DNA from: Opitutia bacterium
GTDB lineage: Bacteria; Verrucomicrobiota; Verrucomicrobiia; Opitutales; Seribacteraceae
Length of the DNA stretch: 47,460 bases
Direction of reading: 5' to 3'
Assembly: GCA_002689665.1 (NCBI GenBank)
Contig: NZEN01000079.1
Span: 1-47,460 of the forward strand
The notes beneath the pieces are model-generated. The model worked only from the letters and a program-made list of their open reading frames with translations, did no database searches and was not told where the DNA came from. Numbering within the stretch: position 1 is the stretch's first letter; each line of letters opens with the position of its first letter. A program made the position numbers and the translations under genes. Shown piece by piece: positions 46,489 through 47,460 of the stretch.

Positions 46489-47349
46489 ATGCTTTTAACA
46501 GTTGGTATAATTATAGTTTTCGTAGCCTGCATAGGCGGTTTTGTTGTAGCGGGCGGGAATCCAGTTTCCCTTATACATGCCGGTGAGATCATGATCATAT
46601 GTGGGATTGGTCTGGGCATTCTAGTGGTTTCCAGTCCCAAAGCGGTTCTTATGAATCTCAAGGATGATATCCTTAAGGCATTTAAAGGGGGAATCGCTAA
46701 CCCTAGCAAATTTGTTGATCTGTTGGTTTTACTTTACGAGCTTTTCATGCTTGGTAGGAGGAAAGGGACACCTGCTCTCGATGAGCATGTGAGTGATCCG
46801 CAAAATAGTACCATTTTCACGAAGTATCCGTCCTTTTTAAAGGATGAAGCACTTGTTGAGTTCTTGTGTAATTCTCTTCGTCCTATCGTGGATGGTAGAT
46901 GTAAACCAGGAGAAATTGGCGGTATATTAAATGCTGAGCTGACAAGTCGAGAAGCTGAAGCCACACGGTCCATCAAAGCGATCGACATGATTTCAGATGC
47001 TTTACCTGGTGTCGGGATTGTGGCGGCTGTTTTGGGAATTATCAATACGATGTCCAATCTGGAAGATCCTGAGTCAGTCGGGTACAAAGTGGCTGCAGCA
47101 TTGAGCGGAACTTTCTTAGGGATTTTCCTGGCTTATGGTATTGGTGTTCCTTTGAGCCGTTTAGTTTCCCTGAACCAGACTCAGGAATTTCTCTATTTTA
47201 GAATCGTGGAGCGATCCGTTTCTGGTTTCGCCACTGGACTCTCGCCGATTATGGCTGTTGAAATTGGAAGAAGATCTTTGGATAAACAAATCCAGCCTAC
47301 AGCGGATGAATTGGAAGAAAAATGTAAGGATGCAGCTAAAGGTGCTTGA
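46489..47349 (+). CDS. motA: Flagellar motor stator protein MotA
   Basis: IGGFVVAGGNPVSLIHAGEIMIICGIGLGILVVSSP; LPGVGIVAAVLGIINTM; ALSGTFLGIFLAYGIGVPLS. Confidence 0.95.
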   Translation: MLLTVGIIIVFVACIGGFVVAGGNPVSLIHAGEIMIICGIGLGILVVSSPKAVLMNLKDDILKAFKGGIANPSKFVDLLVLLYELFMLGRRKGTPALDEHVSDPQNSTIFTKYPSFLKDEALVEFLCNSLRPIVDGRCKPGEIGGILNAELTSREAEATRSIKAIDMISDALPGVGIVAAVLGIINTMSNLEDPESVGYKVAAALSGTFLGIFLAYGIGVPLSRLVSLNQTQEFLYFRIVERSVSGFATGLSPIMAVEIGRRSLDKQIQPTADELEEKCKDAAKGA

Positions 47350-47380
47350 TTAAAGCTTTTTTTCGCACTATTTCATCACA

Positions 47381-47460
47381 ATGTCTCGGCACTTTCAAAA
47401 TAAACCACTCAGGATTGCATACGGCGGAGCATGGAAGGTGGCATATGCTGACTTTGTGAC
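47381..47460 (+). CDS. motB: Flagellar motor stator protein MotB, 5' end only
   Basis: MSRHFQNKPLRIAYGGAWKVAYADFVT matches the conserved MotB N-terminus; runs off the window end. Confidence 0.9.
   Translation, partial: MSRHFQNKPLRIAYGGAWKVAYADFV

Overview
The window looks like a bacterial chromosome segment, probably Verrucomicrobiota/Opitutae-like (inferred from gene content and protein style, not proven). It opens with a minus-strand tRNA-Asp(GTC). A housekeeping/envelope block follows: MBL hydrolase, DinG-family helicase, PP2C phosphatase, TPR protein, MurJ, four consecutive type II pseudopilins, MenA and an M29/NicX-like metalloprotein. Next come a low-complexity Pro/Arg/Lys-rich stretch and a 9.7 kb gene for a 3232-aa secreted protein (FG-GAP-like repeats, cadherin/Ig-like repeats, SBBP-like propeller repeats, Trp-rich C-terminus). 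Then dxs, xseB, an M48 protease, a VanZ-like protein, an FmdB-like protein, a MORN-like lipoprotein and a PAS histidine kinase. From 27.45 kb to the end, one co-directional flagellar cluster runs flgB-flgC-fliE-fliF-fliG-fliH-fliI-fliJ-motE-like-fliK-flgD-flgE-fliL-fliM-fliN-fliO-fliP-fliQ-fliR-flhB-flhA-flhF-like-small TM protein-fliA-motA-motB (cut by the window end). The points most worth a second look are: two sigma-54-type promoters in tandem before flgB; a strongly divergent FlhF GTPase with a small membrane protein where flhG often lies; a FliM without the canonical CheY-binding N-terminus; the giant protein and its Trp-rich tail; and the Pro/Arg-rich hairpin-dense stretch before it. 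All calls come from reading the sequence; no searches were run.
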